From Nephrocerus scutellatus (taxonomy: Eukaryota > Arthropoda > Insecta > Diptera > Pipunculidae), in the NCBI GenBank assembly GCA_947095585.1, contig OX352763.1, positions 25,655,462 through 25,719,461 of the forward strand: a stretch of 64,000 nucleotides of DNA. Reading direction: 5' to 3'. The position numbers and the translations under genes were made by a program. Shown here in pieces: positions 30,990 to 43,614 of this stretch. Every line of letters begins with the position of its first letter. Within the stretch, counting starts at the first letter, position 1. The notes under the pieces are model-generated. The model did not search any database. It was not told the DNA's origin and worked only from the letters and a program-made list of their open reading frames with translations.

Positions 30990-33900
30990 GTAAATTCATG
31001 TTATGTAGCACAAATAGCCTATTTAAAATGTGAAAAACATTAGAACTCAGTTGAACTATTTCTCGACATTTTTTAGTTATTTCTGATTTTATGTACTTCG
31101 GTTTTGAGCTGAAATTACAATTTGCAATTTATAAATTCTTAGGTAGGTACATTTTCGACTTAAATATGGTGATATTAATTTATAATTTTTTTTTTTTTTG
31201 TAATAGTTTTGAAAATGCCTATTCAGATCTACTCACGTAAGAAAATATGTTTATTTTATAGTTTTTGTTTGTTTTCCAACTATAAATCGCTTTATACATA
31301 TAATAATGTGTATTCATATTTAATTTAAATTAATTTTCAATTATTATCCTTATGACAATTCTCTTAAGCGTTGCGTTTTGTTTCCTTATTTATTTTATCC
31401 TTATTATTATCTATATAAGTTTGCATATTTTTGAAATGACAGTTTTGTAAAGAACATTTACTATTGCAACTGAACTGTATAGTGTGTTTGTTAAACATAT
31501 ATGTGTAATCGTAGTAATATTTTTGTAGTATTTTTACATATGTATTATTTTTAAATTTATTTCTTTGGTTGAATTGCATATACATATATATATATAATTT
31601 AAAACAGGTACTCTATAGCTATGACATACAAAAAAGGTACATATACTTCGTGGAGATTTTAAATTGTTTTTATGTTGTTGTTGGTTTGTTTTGCATTTTC
31701 ATTAATTAGTTTTCTTGTCCATAATAATATATCAAGTGAAGTCCTTTACTGTTTCCTTTCTGTAATATCTAGCGTTTGCATTGTTTAGTTTTGTTTTCTT
31801 TAGTTCCTCTTCTTGTTGACTTGGAAATAACTCGTATGAGATTTTGAAATGCATTTGTACAATTTTTTTCAATTTAAGAAAAACATTCTGCATATAGTCG
31901 GAGAAAGTACAAGTAAATTTATTTTGTAAATAGTACTGGGGAAAATATTTAAATTATATTAAAATCAAATGAATATATGCATTTAAGCAATAAAAATGCG
32001 TCTTCGAGTGTTTCTTGTCTTATGATTCATGTTCCACTTTAAGTTTTATCGATTTTGTTTACCGTCACACGTCTATATTTAAGATTTACTCGTAAATAAT
32101 TTTAAGCTTAGAATCCTTGGCGGCCCAACGCAAACCCCGATATGGTCCAATCAGTTTAGAACTCTCTAATTGCTCTGCAGAATATTCGCACGATTAGCGA
32201 TATATATTTAAGTTTTGCTGCGAATTTTTTTCATTTTTTTTTTCTGTTAGAAAGCTAGAAATTTTTTTTAGGGTTTTATTATTCGAAAATACACCGAGAA
32301 TTTTAACACTGTCAAAATTGATTTATTAAGTATGTTCATATACTAAAATTGAAAATTAGAATTTCTTTCCCGAAGGGAGTTTCATTTGTTTTTTTCTAAG
32401 TGATGAGGCTTACGAAAATTAATTTGATACTTTTTTTCTCTTTGAAGAACGTCGTGATTATAGAAAGATATCTTATTCGTATTATAAATATTATTGTATC
32501 ATCTGATATGCAAATTGTTTGTCTAGTTTCTTTTCAATTCTTTGTTTCAATTTAGTGTTAAATAAATATTATGTACAATAATTTTCCAATTTGAACTAAA
32601 AACTTAAGAAACGATGCATACCAATAGTTGGGGAACAAAAGGGGAAAAACGCCAGAAGAAAAAAAAATTAAACAGATCGGGTCCAAATAAACGAAAACAC
32701 TTGACTTTTTTTTAAATAAAAAATCGCTCTTTATTAAATTTGAAAAAATTCAATATATGTCAACTTTTTGTTATCATATTTAATTTTGGTTTTATGGTAT
32801 TACAAAATTGCAAAAAAACGAAATAGAAAAAATATATGTATAAAAATTATACATGGATTATTAATGAATAAAAACAATATCATATTTTTAACGAAATAAA
32901 TGTACTCGCATGTACCTATAGGTTTTCCTCTATCTAGTAAAGTATAATAAAAATATTTAAAAGAAAACTTTAAGAGTTTTTATAATTTACATTATAATAT
33001 ATATAGTTTTATACTCGTAGTATAGCAACAAACAAGTTTTTATTTCAAGTCTTATACACATATGTAAAAAATGAATTAATTCGTTAATTAATCAATAAAA
33101 ATCTATATTTACTATATAATATGTATGTATATTTGCATATATGTAATTCTATTTGACTATCATTTGCCTTATTACATTATGTATATTAAATTTATTTTTA
33201 TTGACCATCATTTACGATGGGATGTTGCTTGTGTGTATATAATTTATATTTAAAAGTTATTTAGTGGTTTATCATTTTCCATCTTCAGTTTTTCAGATTA
33301 CAGTTACCGATGCCTAATTAATTTTTTTCATTATGTATGGTTTGGAATTTCGGTTTTCAATAAAAAAAAAATTATTACATATATTTCAATAATTAAATTT
33401 TTTTTGATCAGACTACATTCTTTGACTAAATTTATAAATTATATACAATATGAATATATACATATTAAAGTATATATTCAATAGTTCACTATATTATACA
33501 AAACTGCCTACGCAAGTCAATTATAACGTTTGTTTTGGTTTTAACTTCTCATCTAAAATGTTATCCATTTATTTTAATCTGAATAGAAAAATATGTTTCT
33601 AGTACCTATATATTTTTATGAATTAATATAAAATTTTATCATATTTTTTATTTAGTAAAAAAAGTTTATTTTGTTTTTCTTTTGAATTGTTATCGAATTG
33701 ATGTACTCATTACATATTTTATTTTTTGTATAACAATAACTTTAAATCGTTTTGTTTATTTGTTAATTATTATTATTGTTATTCAATAATTTTTTGATGT
33801 CAATGTAGGTTTTAATTGGTGACGACGGCTGCAACCATATGATTCTTATTACGCTTTGCTGTAGAAACATATAAGCGTTGAATTGTTTCTAAAACAATTT

Positions 33901-34236
33901 TAATTTTTTTCATTATAATATTTATACAGTTATTAAATTTGCATTATAATAGAAACAATTCAAATCTTTTTTCTCATCTTAGCTCGCTTAAAAAGCTGAT
34001 AAAATATTATTTCAAACAAAATAAATTCTACACGAAAGAAACATTAAAGAACTGAATTTAAGAAACAGATGACAACATTAATGCAATGTACAATATTTCT
34101 CTGTTGATCATGAAGTAAGGAAAAAAAATAACATAAGTGATTCAGTTAGTTAACATTTAGGACATATAAGAGGGCGGGATGAAAAACAGGCGGCCTCGGC
34201 AAGAGATGGCGCTACCAGTCTCAAAGCAATGTTGGC
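30990..34236. other. Very AT-rich stretch without genes
   Basis: Long T/A runs and TA-dinucleotide tracts (31575-31600, 33110-33140). No gene is supported. It may belong to the downstream territory of Tob (minus strand). Confidence 0.4.
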
Positions 34237-34900
34237 TTTCGTAGGTTAGGTTAGGTTAGGTTGAAGTAGCCGTCAGTCAAAACCGACGCAATTAGACCAA
34301 GAAGGTCCGTTGTGATACCTAGAAAATCCCACGCCTACTCGTTGAACCACTTGGAGCTATGAAATGCTCCAAAGACTATTAATGCCAATTTGGGTTAGAT
34401 CGTTGAAAAAGAACGCTCCCAGATGGAGCTTTCGCCTATTCGAGAGGGCTGGGAGCGTACAAAGTAGATGGAAAGTGGTTTCCTCCTACTCCTCATCCTC
34501 ATCCATGCAGCTCCTGCAGAAATCGTTGGAGAGGACTCCTAGTCTTTCTGCATGCTTTCCTTTGAGACAGTGTCCAGTTATGACACCTAGAATGGCACTA
34601 ACGTGCAGTCTGTTTAGAGAGATTAAACACTTGGAGCGTTTCGGATCTAGCTTGGGCCAGATCTGCTTCGTTGCTATGCAAGTTGTACCGTTTGACCATC
34701 TATAATTAGTTTTTATTATAGCATCCCGTTTAAACATGAGTTTGCACGTAGCAATCGGCATGCCTAGTGAACCATATTCAGGCAATAGGGGTAGTGTAGT
34801 TCTATATTTGGCAAGTTCATCAGCCATACTTCGTAATATAAATGAAATGTTTTTTGTCACATTTTTTGCCAGCTGTGTCATTTAGTTTGTTTATGACAAT
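34237..34900 (-). pseudogene. I/LOA-type LINE 3' end, minus strand
   Basis: The minus-strand frame contains WSNGTTCIATKQIWPKLDPK, LHVSAILGVITGHCLKGKHA and LSNDFCRSCMDEDEE. This is the RNase H-flanking C-terminal region with the CRSCxxxEE knuckle seen in I-like insect LINEs. The 3' end (low coordinate) is a four-fold AACCT repeat. The N-terminal part is missing (5' truncation). The same family is found at 47395-48860. Confidence 0.75.
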
Positions 34901-35960
34901 CATTCAAAGCGAACAATTTTCTTGTTCTAAAAAAAAAAAAAATAAACCTAGTGTACAGTAATAAGATACTTTTTTTTTAGAAAGGAAAACGAACGATGAG
35001 ATCAAATCGATATCAACAATAAAATATGGGACAGCTGAATTTAAACACGAGTATTTTTGACGATGAGCGTCCAGGCCGTCCAAAAGAGGTCATCACACAC
35101 ACCAGAAATGGTCGACAAAATCCATAGTATGGTAATTGACGATCGACGAGTGAAGGTACGCGAGATTGATGGCTAGTCCACGTGAGTGAGTGGGGTATAT
35201 ATTGAATGAATATTTGGGACTAAGGAAGCTCGCTACCAAATGGGTACTGCCTCTGTGTTCTTTTGACAAAAAGCAGGACCGTGTGACAAGAAGGATATTC
35301 AAACGCGAAACGTGCCGTTTCGTAACCGTGGACGAAACATGCGGATTCATCAAAACACCCCAGAGACAAAGGAACAGTCGAAACAATGGACTGGACTGCT
35401 CCTGGCGAATCGTAGCTGAAAAAGGCCAAGGTAGGTCTGTCGGCCAACAAGGTCATGGCTACATTTTTTTGGGATGCACATAGGATTCACATAGATTATC
35501 TTGGAGAGGACAAAACAATCACCGGCGTATCTGATGCTGAGTGTTAGATCGATTCGACGCCGACTTTGAAACTAAAGCGGCCACAATTGGCGAAGAAAAA
35601 AAGTTATTTTCCACCGAGACAATGCACCGACACATAAATCAACAGTAGCAATAACAAAATTCAATGAATAGCGCTACAAATTGGTTTCTCATCTCCCTTA
35701 TTCTCCAGACTTGGTCGTCCATTCCAACTATTATCTTTTTTTCAAAATGGCTCGGTCGAGTGAGCAAGTTATCACTGAAACAATGGGCTTTCAGAGGTCG
35801 TATTATTCGAATCGTATCGAAAAATTGAAATATCGTTAGACGAAGGGTATTAATCTCAAAGGAGGCATTGTTGAGAAATAGATTGAATTTTGCCGAAAAA
35901 AAAAGAATACTTTTCAGCTCGCCCTCGTTTTATAAATTTGAAAAAAATGTATAATGTAAT
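34900..35960 (+). pseudogene. mariner transposase relic
   Basis: Plus-strand frames with several shifts carry mariner landmarks in order: DERPGRPKEV, IHSMVIDDRRVKVREI, VTVDET, WDAHR, KKVIFHRDNAPTH and LPYSPDLVV. The second catalytic Asp (HRDNAPTH) and the SPDL box, about 34 residues apart, fit the D,D34D signature. TIRs are not resolved. Frameshifts and stops make it inactive. Confidence 0.85.
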
Positions 35961-35964
35961 TTTT

Positions 35965-37909
35965 GATTCTTGTTTCTAGGTACATACATTAACTATTTTG
36001 ACGATTAGAAACATCTGAAATCGCCTACAATAAATTTGTTTTAATTAAAAAATGTTTAAAACAACACTTAAAAAAACCTTTTAAAATATGGGAAAACTGG
36101 TATTTAGACACATTTTTCAAGTATTTCAACGAAATATTTTTCTCACTGATCAGATCTAATAAAACAAAAAACATGGATATATGAAAAATGAAAAAATTAT
36201 TTGGTTGTTTTTAGAAAAATTATGGTATTAATTTGGAACATTTTATAATTAACAAAGTTGGAAAAAAATCTTTAAAAATTTTCTTAAGCATTTTTGAACT
36301 GGATAAGAATTATGTTAATAATTGTTTTCTTTGGAAAAAATAAGGATTCTTTATGCCTAATAATATCTATTTGAATTAAATACTTTTTTAAATACGCCAC
36401 TAAAAAATCACAAAAAATCGTCTTATCTCGTGGCTTCATATCATTTCTACAACTTATTTATTATTTTATAGAAAAAAATCGCAATAGAAACGTCGTGTCA
36501 CAGATATTTGTTGTAATTATTTTTGTTAATTAAATATTTTATTTATACACATGTATATATATATATATATACAAATTCCTACAGAAGCTCCACAATGTCT
36601 CTGATTATATGTATTATCATTATGTCAACTACAAATAAACTGGTATAAAAGTACAAAAAACGATAAAACTACATACATATATATAAGTAGGTACATAAAA
36701 TGTGATTTCATCTATTAATTATTGTTTATTTATGTTTCTTTTGTATCTCTAGTATATCTTTTTTAGAGAAGAAAAATAAAATTGCCTCAAACTAAGTGTT
36801 TTCTATTTTGAAAAAAAAAAATTTAATTCTAAAAAATTGCGGAAAATTATAAAAGGTAATAATACAGAATTTATTTTAAAAAGACGGAATTTTTTTCGAT
36901 AACTTTATGCAATAATTTTTACAATCTCTTGCGGATGTTGTACATATAAAAATATAGATACTCGTAAATAGCATTTTATGTTTTTTATTATTTATAATTT
37001 TTTACATATTTTTTTATTTAAGTAAAAAAAGGTATAAAAGTTATTTAGAAAATAAAGAGGACAAAGTTCTAAACAATAACAATATAAAGTAAACACAGTA
37101 TATTTAAAGCAATTAGCATTTTTTATCTGCATTCAAATTTGATAAAAATTAATAAATTATTATAAATTATCTAATTTTATTTAAATCTTTAATTAATAAA
37201 TTAAAAATAAATTAATCCAATAGTTAAATTTTGTTTTAGTAATTTTTGTAATTATTTGTTAAATTGTTAACATTATTCATAGTGGACAATAAATTTTGTT
37301 GTTTGTTAATTGAAATTTGTCTGCTTTTTTGTTCTTGTTGTTGTTGCTGTTGTTTTTGTAATTTGGTTTTGGTGGGTAGCTCGCATTTATCGTTATCGTT
37401 TTAATGCCATTCATTTCATTTTCTCGTTTTTATTTTAATCACTTACACAACAAACCAAGTAAGAAATGAAAATAACAAAAAAAAAACAAATTCATTCAAA
37501 TGATTAAATGTTTGTTTAAATGTAAAAAAAATCGTAGTACATATATAGAAAAATTAAATATATAAAAAATTTGCATCTTAAAGTGATAAAAAAAATTAAT
37601 TTGTTTATTATTCATTTGAAGATCAATTAAGGTTTTTTTTAATTATTATAAGTAATATAACAGTAATCATAGAATTAAATATTTACTTGTATTTTGTAGA
37701 TATTGTATGTATGTAGAAAAATGAAAACAATTTGCTAAGTTACAACTAGATAAAGTTTTAAATATAACATTTTTTATATATGTATGTATATGTGTAGGTA
37801 TGTTTTTTTTGCTTAAAAAAATATTTGCGTTAAAGATTTATTTCTTTCTGTATTGCATTTTTATGTGTATTATTACGTTAAATATTATATATTGAAATAA
37901 GGTAATTAA
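35965..37909 (-). other. AT-rich probable 3' UTR and flank of Tob
   Basis: Directly downstream of the Tob stop codon on the minus strand. A TTTATT at 37837-37842 is an AATAAA on the minus strand, about 70 nt past the stop. AT-richness makes hexamers uninformative. No other gene is seen. Confidence 0.45.
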
Positions 37910-40900
37910 TTAATTAGCAACCAAAAGGTGCTGATAAGGTCCAGTGGTATTGGAATAGAACGAGTTGAGACCATCGATCAATTTCGAGTTATTTGAGTCT
38001 TGATTGTTAACAACAGATCCAGGTGAGCTAATTGGTGTAACTGACGGTTGTTGCTGTTGTTGCTGCTGTGATTGCTGCTGCTGCTGCTGTTGATGCTGTT
38101 GGGAACTTCCATTAGTTGTCGCTGATAGACTACCAACAACAGCAGATATAGCAGTCGATACATTATTGTTGACATTATTTGTTGTCATTGCGTTATTGTT
38201 GAGATTTCCACCAACAATGTTGTTAACATTGCCATTATGCGAAGGCAATTGTTGCATTTGTTGATTGTTGAGGCCATAAAAGCCTTGTGATGGCTCAATG
38301 TACGATGCATATTTACCGTGACTAGTACCAGTACCAGTACCACCGTTAGCAGCTGCACCACCATTTGCGGCGGCGTATAGACTGTTTGCATCGGGATGAA
38401 AATGGGAATCAAAGATATTACGTGGCCCATTGAATTGTGGATACATTCCCAAGCCGATGTTTGGGAAATAAAACGGATCGTTTTGTCCAATACCCAATGC
38501 CAGTGGGTTAGGCGAAAGAGATCGTGACGGAGATGATGGTCCAATTGGACCAAAATGGTTGTTGGGTGCAGCTGGACCATGGGAATGATGTAACTGCTGT
38601 TGCATTGCTCTTTGTTTAATATAATTGGAGAATTCAGTTGGTGACATACGATATGAACTGAAAATAAATTGAATGTCGAGATAATTTTGTTATAAATAAA
38701 AAATATAAGATAGTTAATGAAAAGTAGAAATTAAAAGCTTGTGATAGATTGTTCTCTTTCACTGCATAACGAATGGTTAAGCAAACAAGTCGCCATACAA
38801 ACAACAATGCTCAACAATTATTTGCATTCATATGATACACATAACATAACTTTTTCGGTCTAAACCTGGCGTACTTCTTTCGTTGTTTGGTGTCTACTGA
38901 GATAAAGGGGTTTCCAATAGGGACATAATAATTTTGTATTTTTATGATCTGTCAAAGTCAAAACTTCAGTCAAAGTTTACATTTTTATCATTAACGAACG
39001 AGCAACGTTTTAAAAATGCTACCGAAATTCTGATTACTTCAATTTTCGGTTGTAATAATCGTCCCACCAGGCAGACTGTGCTTGCTATAATGGATAAATT
39101 CGAGTCAACATATTCACTATTGAATGTTCCTGTGTCAGTGACAAATAAACTAGCTTCGAAAGAAGCCTTTATGCACTCTGATAAATTAACATATAAAATA
39201 ATTTTGTTATTTACTGCAGTCACAGCGAACACACATTCTCAGAGTAATTTTGCATTGCGCATAACCGGCTTAGCAGAAAAACCGGTTTGGTCGTATAAAA
39301 AATAGCGTACATTACTCGCAGAAAAGTGCTCATCATGCTCGTTAAATAACAGTTAACTTCAAGTTTCTAACTCGCACAATAAACTCCACATCATATATGC
39401 TATTTTGTATAATGTGAGAGATGCCTATGTTTATAATGGTTCCGACAAGGTGATGGATGGCCTGCGTACACTTCAACCTGGCGTTGATGAAAGTAATCCG
39501 AAAGGATTGAGCCCTGGGGAACCCCGGAATTTATGTGGTGAATTTCAGATTTGAAATCGTCCAGAAACACTTGTATTGAAGGGTCCAAAAGAAAGCTTCT
39601 TATCCAATGAAGCAGTTTTTCATCATCTAAGCGATAAGCACGCTTTTTAGACAAAAGAGCTTGATGTCAAATTCTGGCAAATGCTTTTGAAATATCGAAT
39701 GCAATGACTATGCTTTCAATAAATTGATGCAAAGATCAGTTCCCTGTTCGATGAAATATGCCATCAAATCACCAGTGGAACGTTGCCCACGAAATCCGTA
39801 TTGCCGGTCACTAAGGATTTCATGAGCTGATAGTTAAACAATTATAAGTCGGTACGAAGAAGGAGACGACGGGTCTTTTTTTTGGTATGGGCTGCACAAA
39901 GGCAGTTTTCCAACTACACGGGAAGAGTTCTGAAGTATAGTATAGATGGAAAAGCTTACGCAATGGTAATGCCAGCTTGGAAGAACACATCTTTAGAACT
40001 AATGCGGAAATACCAACTGGCCTAGCGGATTTGTGAGTGTTGAGATCGTTTAAAACTTTAGCAACTGCACGAGTAAGAATGTAAATCTGTCCCATAGAGT
40101 GTTCAGTACTCGGAGGTACATGCGGAAGTAATGCACAATCTGGAAGCGTGGAGCTAGCAGCAAAATGCTCAGCAAGCAGATTGGCCTTTTCCTTTGAGCT
40201 GAAAGTTGGAATGTCCTTATAAATGAGGATATGAATCGACGACGAGGCTGTATTACTGATTCGTTTCACGATTGAGCAAAATTTTTTACTACCTTTGGGA
40301 CATTGTAGTATTATTTGCCTTAATTTCTGGTCGTAAGCGTATTTGCCTCGTCCGAAACATCTTCTGACGCCTTGATGCCCAGACATCCTGACAGCTCAGG
40401 AAAAAATATAAGACGAACACTGGAGAAGCGGAAGGAAAAATTTTAAGAAAATTAGGTAGTAGCGGAGATCGAGGAATGGACGTCGGATGATGCTATAAGG
40501 GTAGTGCTCATTGAAAATAATACGAAGACATTGGGAAAAGGTGTAATTTTATAAGTACAAGATGTAAAGAACGACAATATCAGAAGTATGAGGCCAGATG
40601 AGGACCAATAAACAACACTAGCTTGTGTTAAATGGTTCTAGCTGGTTACAGTTTCTGCTTTCAGGTGGCGTGTTTTTAAGTGTTAAGAATTCTATACACT
40701 AACGGGCAGTCGGATATAGCCCAGACATGCCAAGGAGTATAACGCTCTACTAACGGTTCATAATGCATTAATAATAATTGCGTAGAATCCATCAATATAT
40801 ATCATTACCATGCGGACAAACGACCAGTGCCCTAATTTTCGAAAAAGCAAAAACTTTACACAAAATAAAGATAGGAGGATAAGCTTTGAGAATTAGGGAA

Positions 40901-42299
40901 TATGTTTTTTTTTTTGTAACCGGCCGATTCCACTAGCACAATTCCACTAGACACAATTCCAATGGACACAATTCGACTGGCGAACAATTTAACTTGAACA
41001 ATTAAACTTGCATTATAACTTGTATAGTTACACGGAAACGCAAATACACAAATTAATATTTTACTTGTATAGGCGTGGTTTTAATTTTTCTAAATATTTT
41101 GCAATTTTTATATAACATACGTATTCTTTCTTTAGGTAACTTATTATGTTTAACTTTTCTTATCATTAAACGAATTCAACTTTCATAATTTAACCTTTTG
41201 ATAATCAATCGAATTTATCGCATTAGCGCGATATTCCACCCTAAATGCGTTCGATTATCAAAAGGTTAAATTGTGCAAGTTGAATTGTGCCAAGTGGAAT
41301 TGTGCCAAGTGGAATTGTGCCATGTGGAATTGTGGCAGTGGAATTGTGTCCAGTGAAATTGTGTCTAGTGGAGTTGTGCCAGTAGAATAGGCCTAGAATC
41401 GTTTTTTTTATATCATTTAAAATCCTACCTGTTGGCACGTTTCGAGCTTGTCTTCAGTTTTGTACTACCAAACTTCGTCTGGGCAAATGTTGCTGTTGTA
41501 AAAGTTAATTGTGCCTGGGATCGCTGTAAGAAAGTTCCAGCTGGATTTGGACTTCCCTTGTATGTGGGGCTTGTCGATGATGCCGGAGATGAGCCCGAAT
41601 GTGGAGAAGTTTTCGGACTTAAGCTCAGTCCATTCATACTGGAACTAACAGCGTCAATTGGCCGGAAACATTGTGCTTCTGGATTGAACGTTTTTGTTAC
41701 TTCCCGATCAGCCGATGAGGAGTCTTCATGATTATCACTGTTCTCAGAGAACAATATCTGTCGAAAGAAAAACACATGTTATTCTTATTATATCTAGGAA
41801 GATCTTCGGTAGTTTGGTATACGTTGATTCTTAAGTATTCTGTATCTGTACTTACTTTAACAGCACCTTTTTCACCAATTCGGTAAGATACCTCGCCGGG
41901 ATCAACCCATACGGATAGCTCAGATGGAAGATTCTCTAAGATGTCTGTTATGGGAACACCACTTTCGCGAGCAGCTCTTTCAAGAACAGAATCAATGGGA
42001 TCGCCAGTTTTTAGGCAGCGAAATGCCGAGCCCTGTAATTATAAATATGTTAAACGGAAGATTGCAAATTGACTATATGCTGTCTAATCAATCGATTTCT
42101 TTCTATACACAGCATTTAATATTAATATTTATAGCATTCTCGTTACCTTGAACGGTTTCTCAGGATACCAGTGTCCTTGAAATTTGTCTTTTAATGCTTT
42201 CTCCAATTCTTCGCCAAAAATATTAACACGTCGCCTTGGCAGTTTATTATACAAATAGGATATAACAAAATTTAATGCTACTTGAATTTCTATATGCAT
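37910..42299 (-). CDS. Tob: Tob, BTG/Tob antiproliferative protein
   Basis: Four coding exons: 42299-42147, 42032-41856, 41757-41429 and 38657-37910 (153 + 177 + 329 + 748 = 1407 nt, 468 aa); introns of 114, 98 and 2771 nt. The BTG domain fills exons 1-2 (residues 1-110): [20 protein letters not shown], box [16 protein letters not shown] and box [21 protein letters not shown]. Exon 3 carries clustered Ser-Pro sites ([13 protein letters not shown]) and the Tob-specific [19 protein letters not shown]. Exon 4 is Asn/Gln-rich with a glutamine tract (38040-38100) and ends in the family-like HLLVAN. Known for the family: it recruits the CCR4-NOT deadenylase and restrains proliferation and mRNA stability; Ser-Pro sites are MAP-kinase targets in vertebrate Tob. 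The last intron contains several mobile elements. Confidence 0.95.
38905..39310 (+). pseudogene. 5' part of a Tc1/mariner-type transposon
   Basis: The end AAAGGGGTTTCCAATAGGGA CATAATAATTTTGTATTT closely matches the terminus at 43624. The following frame has [40 protein letters not shown], the N-terminal helix-turn-helix region of an insect Tc1/mariner-like transposase. The catalytic part is missing. It lies inside the last Tob intron, opposite to Tob. Confidence 0.75.
39400..40390 (-). pseudogene. CR1-like LINE relic, copy 1
   Basis: Minus-strand frames, from high to low coordinate: [15 protein letters not shown]...[54 protein letters not shown], then (frame change) [20 protein letters not shown] and [17 protein letters not shown]. 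This is the RT N-terminal half of a CR1-type element, on the same strand as Tob and within its last intron. A second copy of the same family lies at 54800-56095. Confidence 0.8.
40920..41400. mobile_element. Foldback-like element with 15-bp tandem repeats in inverted arms
   Basis: Right arm 41270-41395: about eight units of TGCCAAGTGGAATTG (15 bp, some 14). Left arm 40925-40990: about four to five inverted units (CACAATTCCACTAGA). The centre holds a perfect 20-bp palindrome pair, AATTTAACCTTTTGATAATC (41187-41206) and its reverse complement at 41253-41272. Inverted arms made of short tandem repeats are the structure of Drosophila foldback (FB) elements; the sequence itself is not one I recognise. 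It sits within 30 bp of the donor of the last Tob intron. Confidence 0.75.
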
Positions 42300-43610
42300 T
42301 GTGATATAGATGTGTTGTTTCTTGTTGTTTACTTGGGATTATTATGTTTTTTTTTTGTTTTGCCTTTTAAATTTTTGTATTATTGTTATCTGGATATTGT
42401 ATTCTTCTTAGCTCAATGATGAGATTTAAGCGTGTTGAGTTTCTATCGTCTACTTTCTTCTGGGTAAGTAGAGCAATCTTTGGCAACGTTTTGCCGATTT
42501 ACTCTGTAGTTATTATTATTGTTATTATTGGAATCGTTGATATATTTAAAATTTTGAAGCTTCCTTAGATGAGGTTTTGTCGATCACCTAAAATGTGAAA
42601 AAAATTGTTATTAAATATTTATTAGAATATTTGCTTTTGCTCTTTTTAATAACTAAAGAAGGATGTTTGTTTGGTTACTTCTTCAAGACAAGCCAGTACA
42701 ATAAAACATTAATTAATATAAATAAATTGTTAATTCTTAACTAAAAAAGTCACCAGGTTACTTTTCAATTGTTCTTAAATGCGTCCAATTGTCACTGATG
42801 ATCTTGTATCAGAGTGAAGTGTATTTCAGTTTGGGGTAAAGCATCTTATGTTGATGTGTGATGCAAAAAGAGAAAGAAAGAATAACCTCCAAGCGCTCAC
42901 TCACTTATTTATATAAAGCATTGCACTTTTGCACTCACAACCAGAACGTATTGTTCACATAATAACGATAGAAGAAATAATAAGGAACTTTAAGTGTCAT
43001 TCTATTGTCTATAGTGGCTGTTTGTTGCAAAATCATCATGAGCTAAAGCATGGCACTTTCATTACCCTTTGGTTAACCTTGAGGCGTCGTGTGAGCTAAT
43101 TATTGCCAATAAATGATATTACACTTGGCATTACATTGCATTTTGTTTGTGTCGTGCTTAGAAGCCCCACTATAAGCCAGCACACGGATTGAGAAATAAT
43201 GTCAAAAGGAAAGATACAAAAGAGGAACTTACTTTTGCATGATGTACTCGTAGGTAAAGTGTCTACTCGTTATGTGTGTGAATTATCCTAAATACATAAC
43301 AGTATACCTGCTATAGCTGACATTTGTGTGACGTACGTAAGGTATTTTTCAATAATTGTAGAATTCAATAAAAATGTTATTATATTCTGTGTTACGTCGG
43401 CAGTAGTTAGAATATACGAGTATGTTTTGAGTGTGAAAGAATTTTTTTCTATTTCTTATGATCAAAATAACTTTTTTAAAATTTCTTTGTTGATATTTTG
43501 CATCTATAAAAGTAAGTGCTATTTCTTAATAATAATTAACAGGTTCGTAAAAATCATTACCAACATTTGTTAAGGGACTTGTTTTAGAAAAATAAGCCAA
43601 TCACATCACG
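42300..43610. other. 5' region of Tob
   Basis: A splice-acceptor-like CACATTTTAG|GTGATCG on the minus strand (exon start 42587) suggests that the exon with the Tob start codon begins there and that further non-coding exons lie upstream (higher coordinates). No coding frame of interest. Confidence 0.35.
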
Positions 43611-43614
43611 GGTA

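Noticed and set aside
34240..34262. Four copies of TTAGG/GGTTA resembling the arthropod telomere repeat
   Set aside because: It is the 3' tail of a minus-strand LINE relic. A related tail occurs at 47403, and flies do not use TTAGG telomeres.
37978..38580. 65-aa and 131-aa minus-strand frames inside Tob exon 4
   Set aside because: They are alternative frames of the CAG/CAA-rich Tob coding sequence, which is in frame with the upstream BTG exons.
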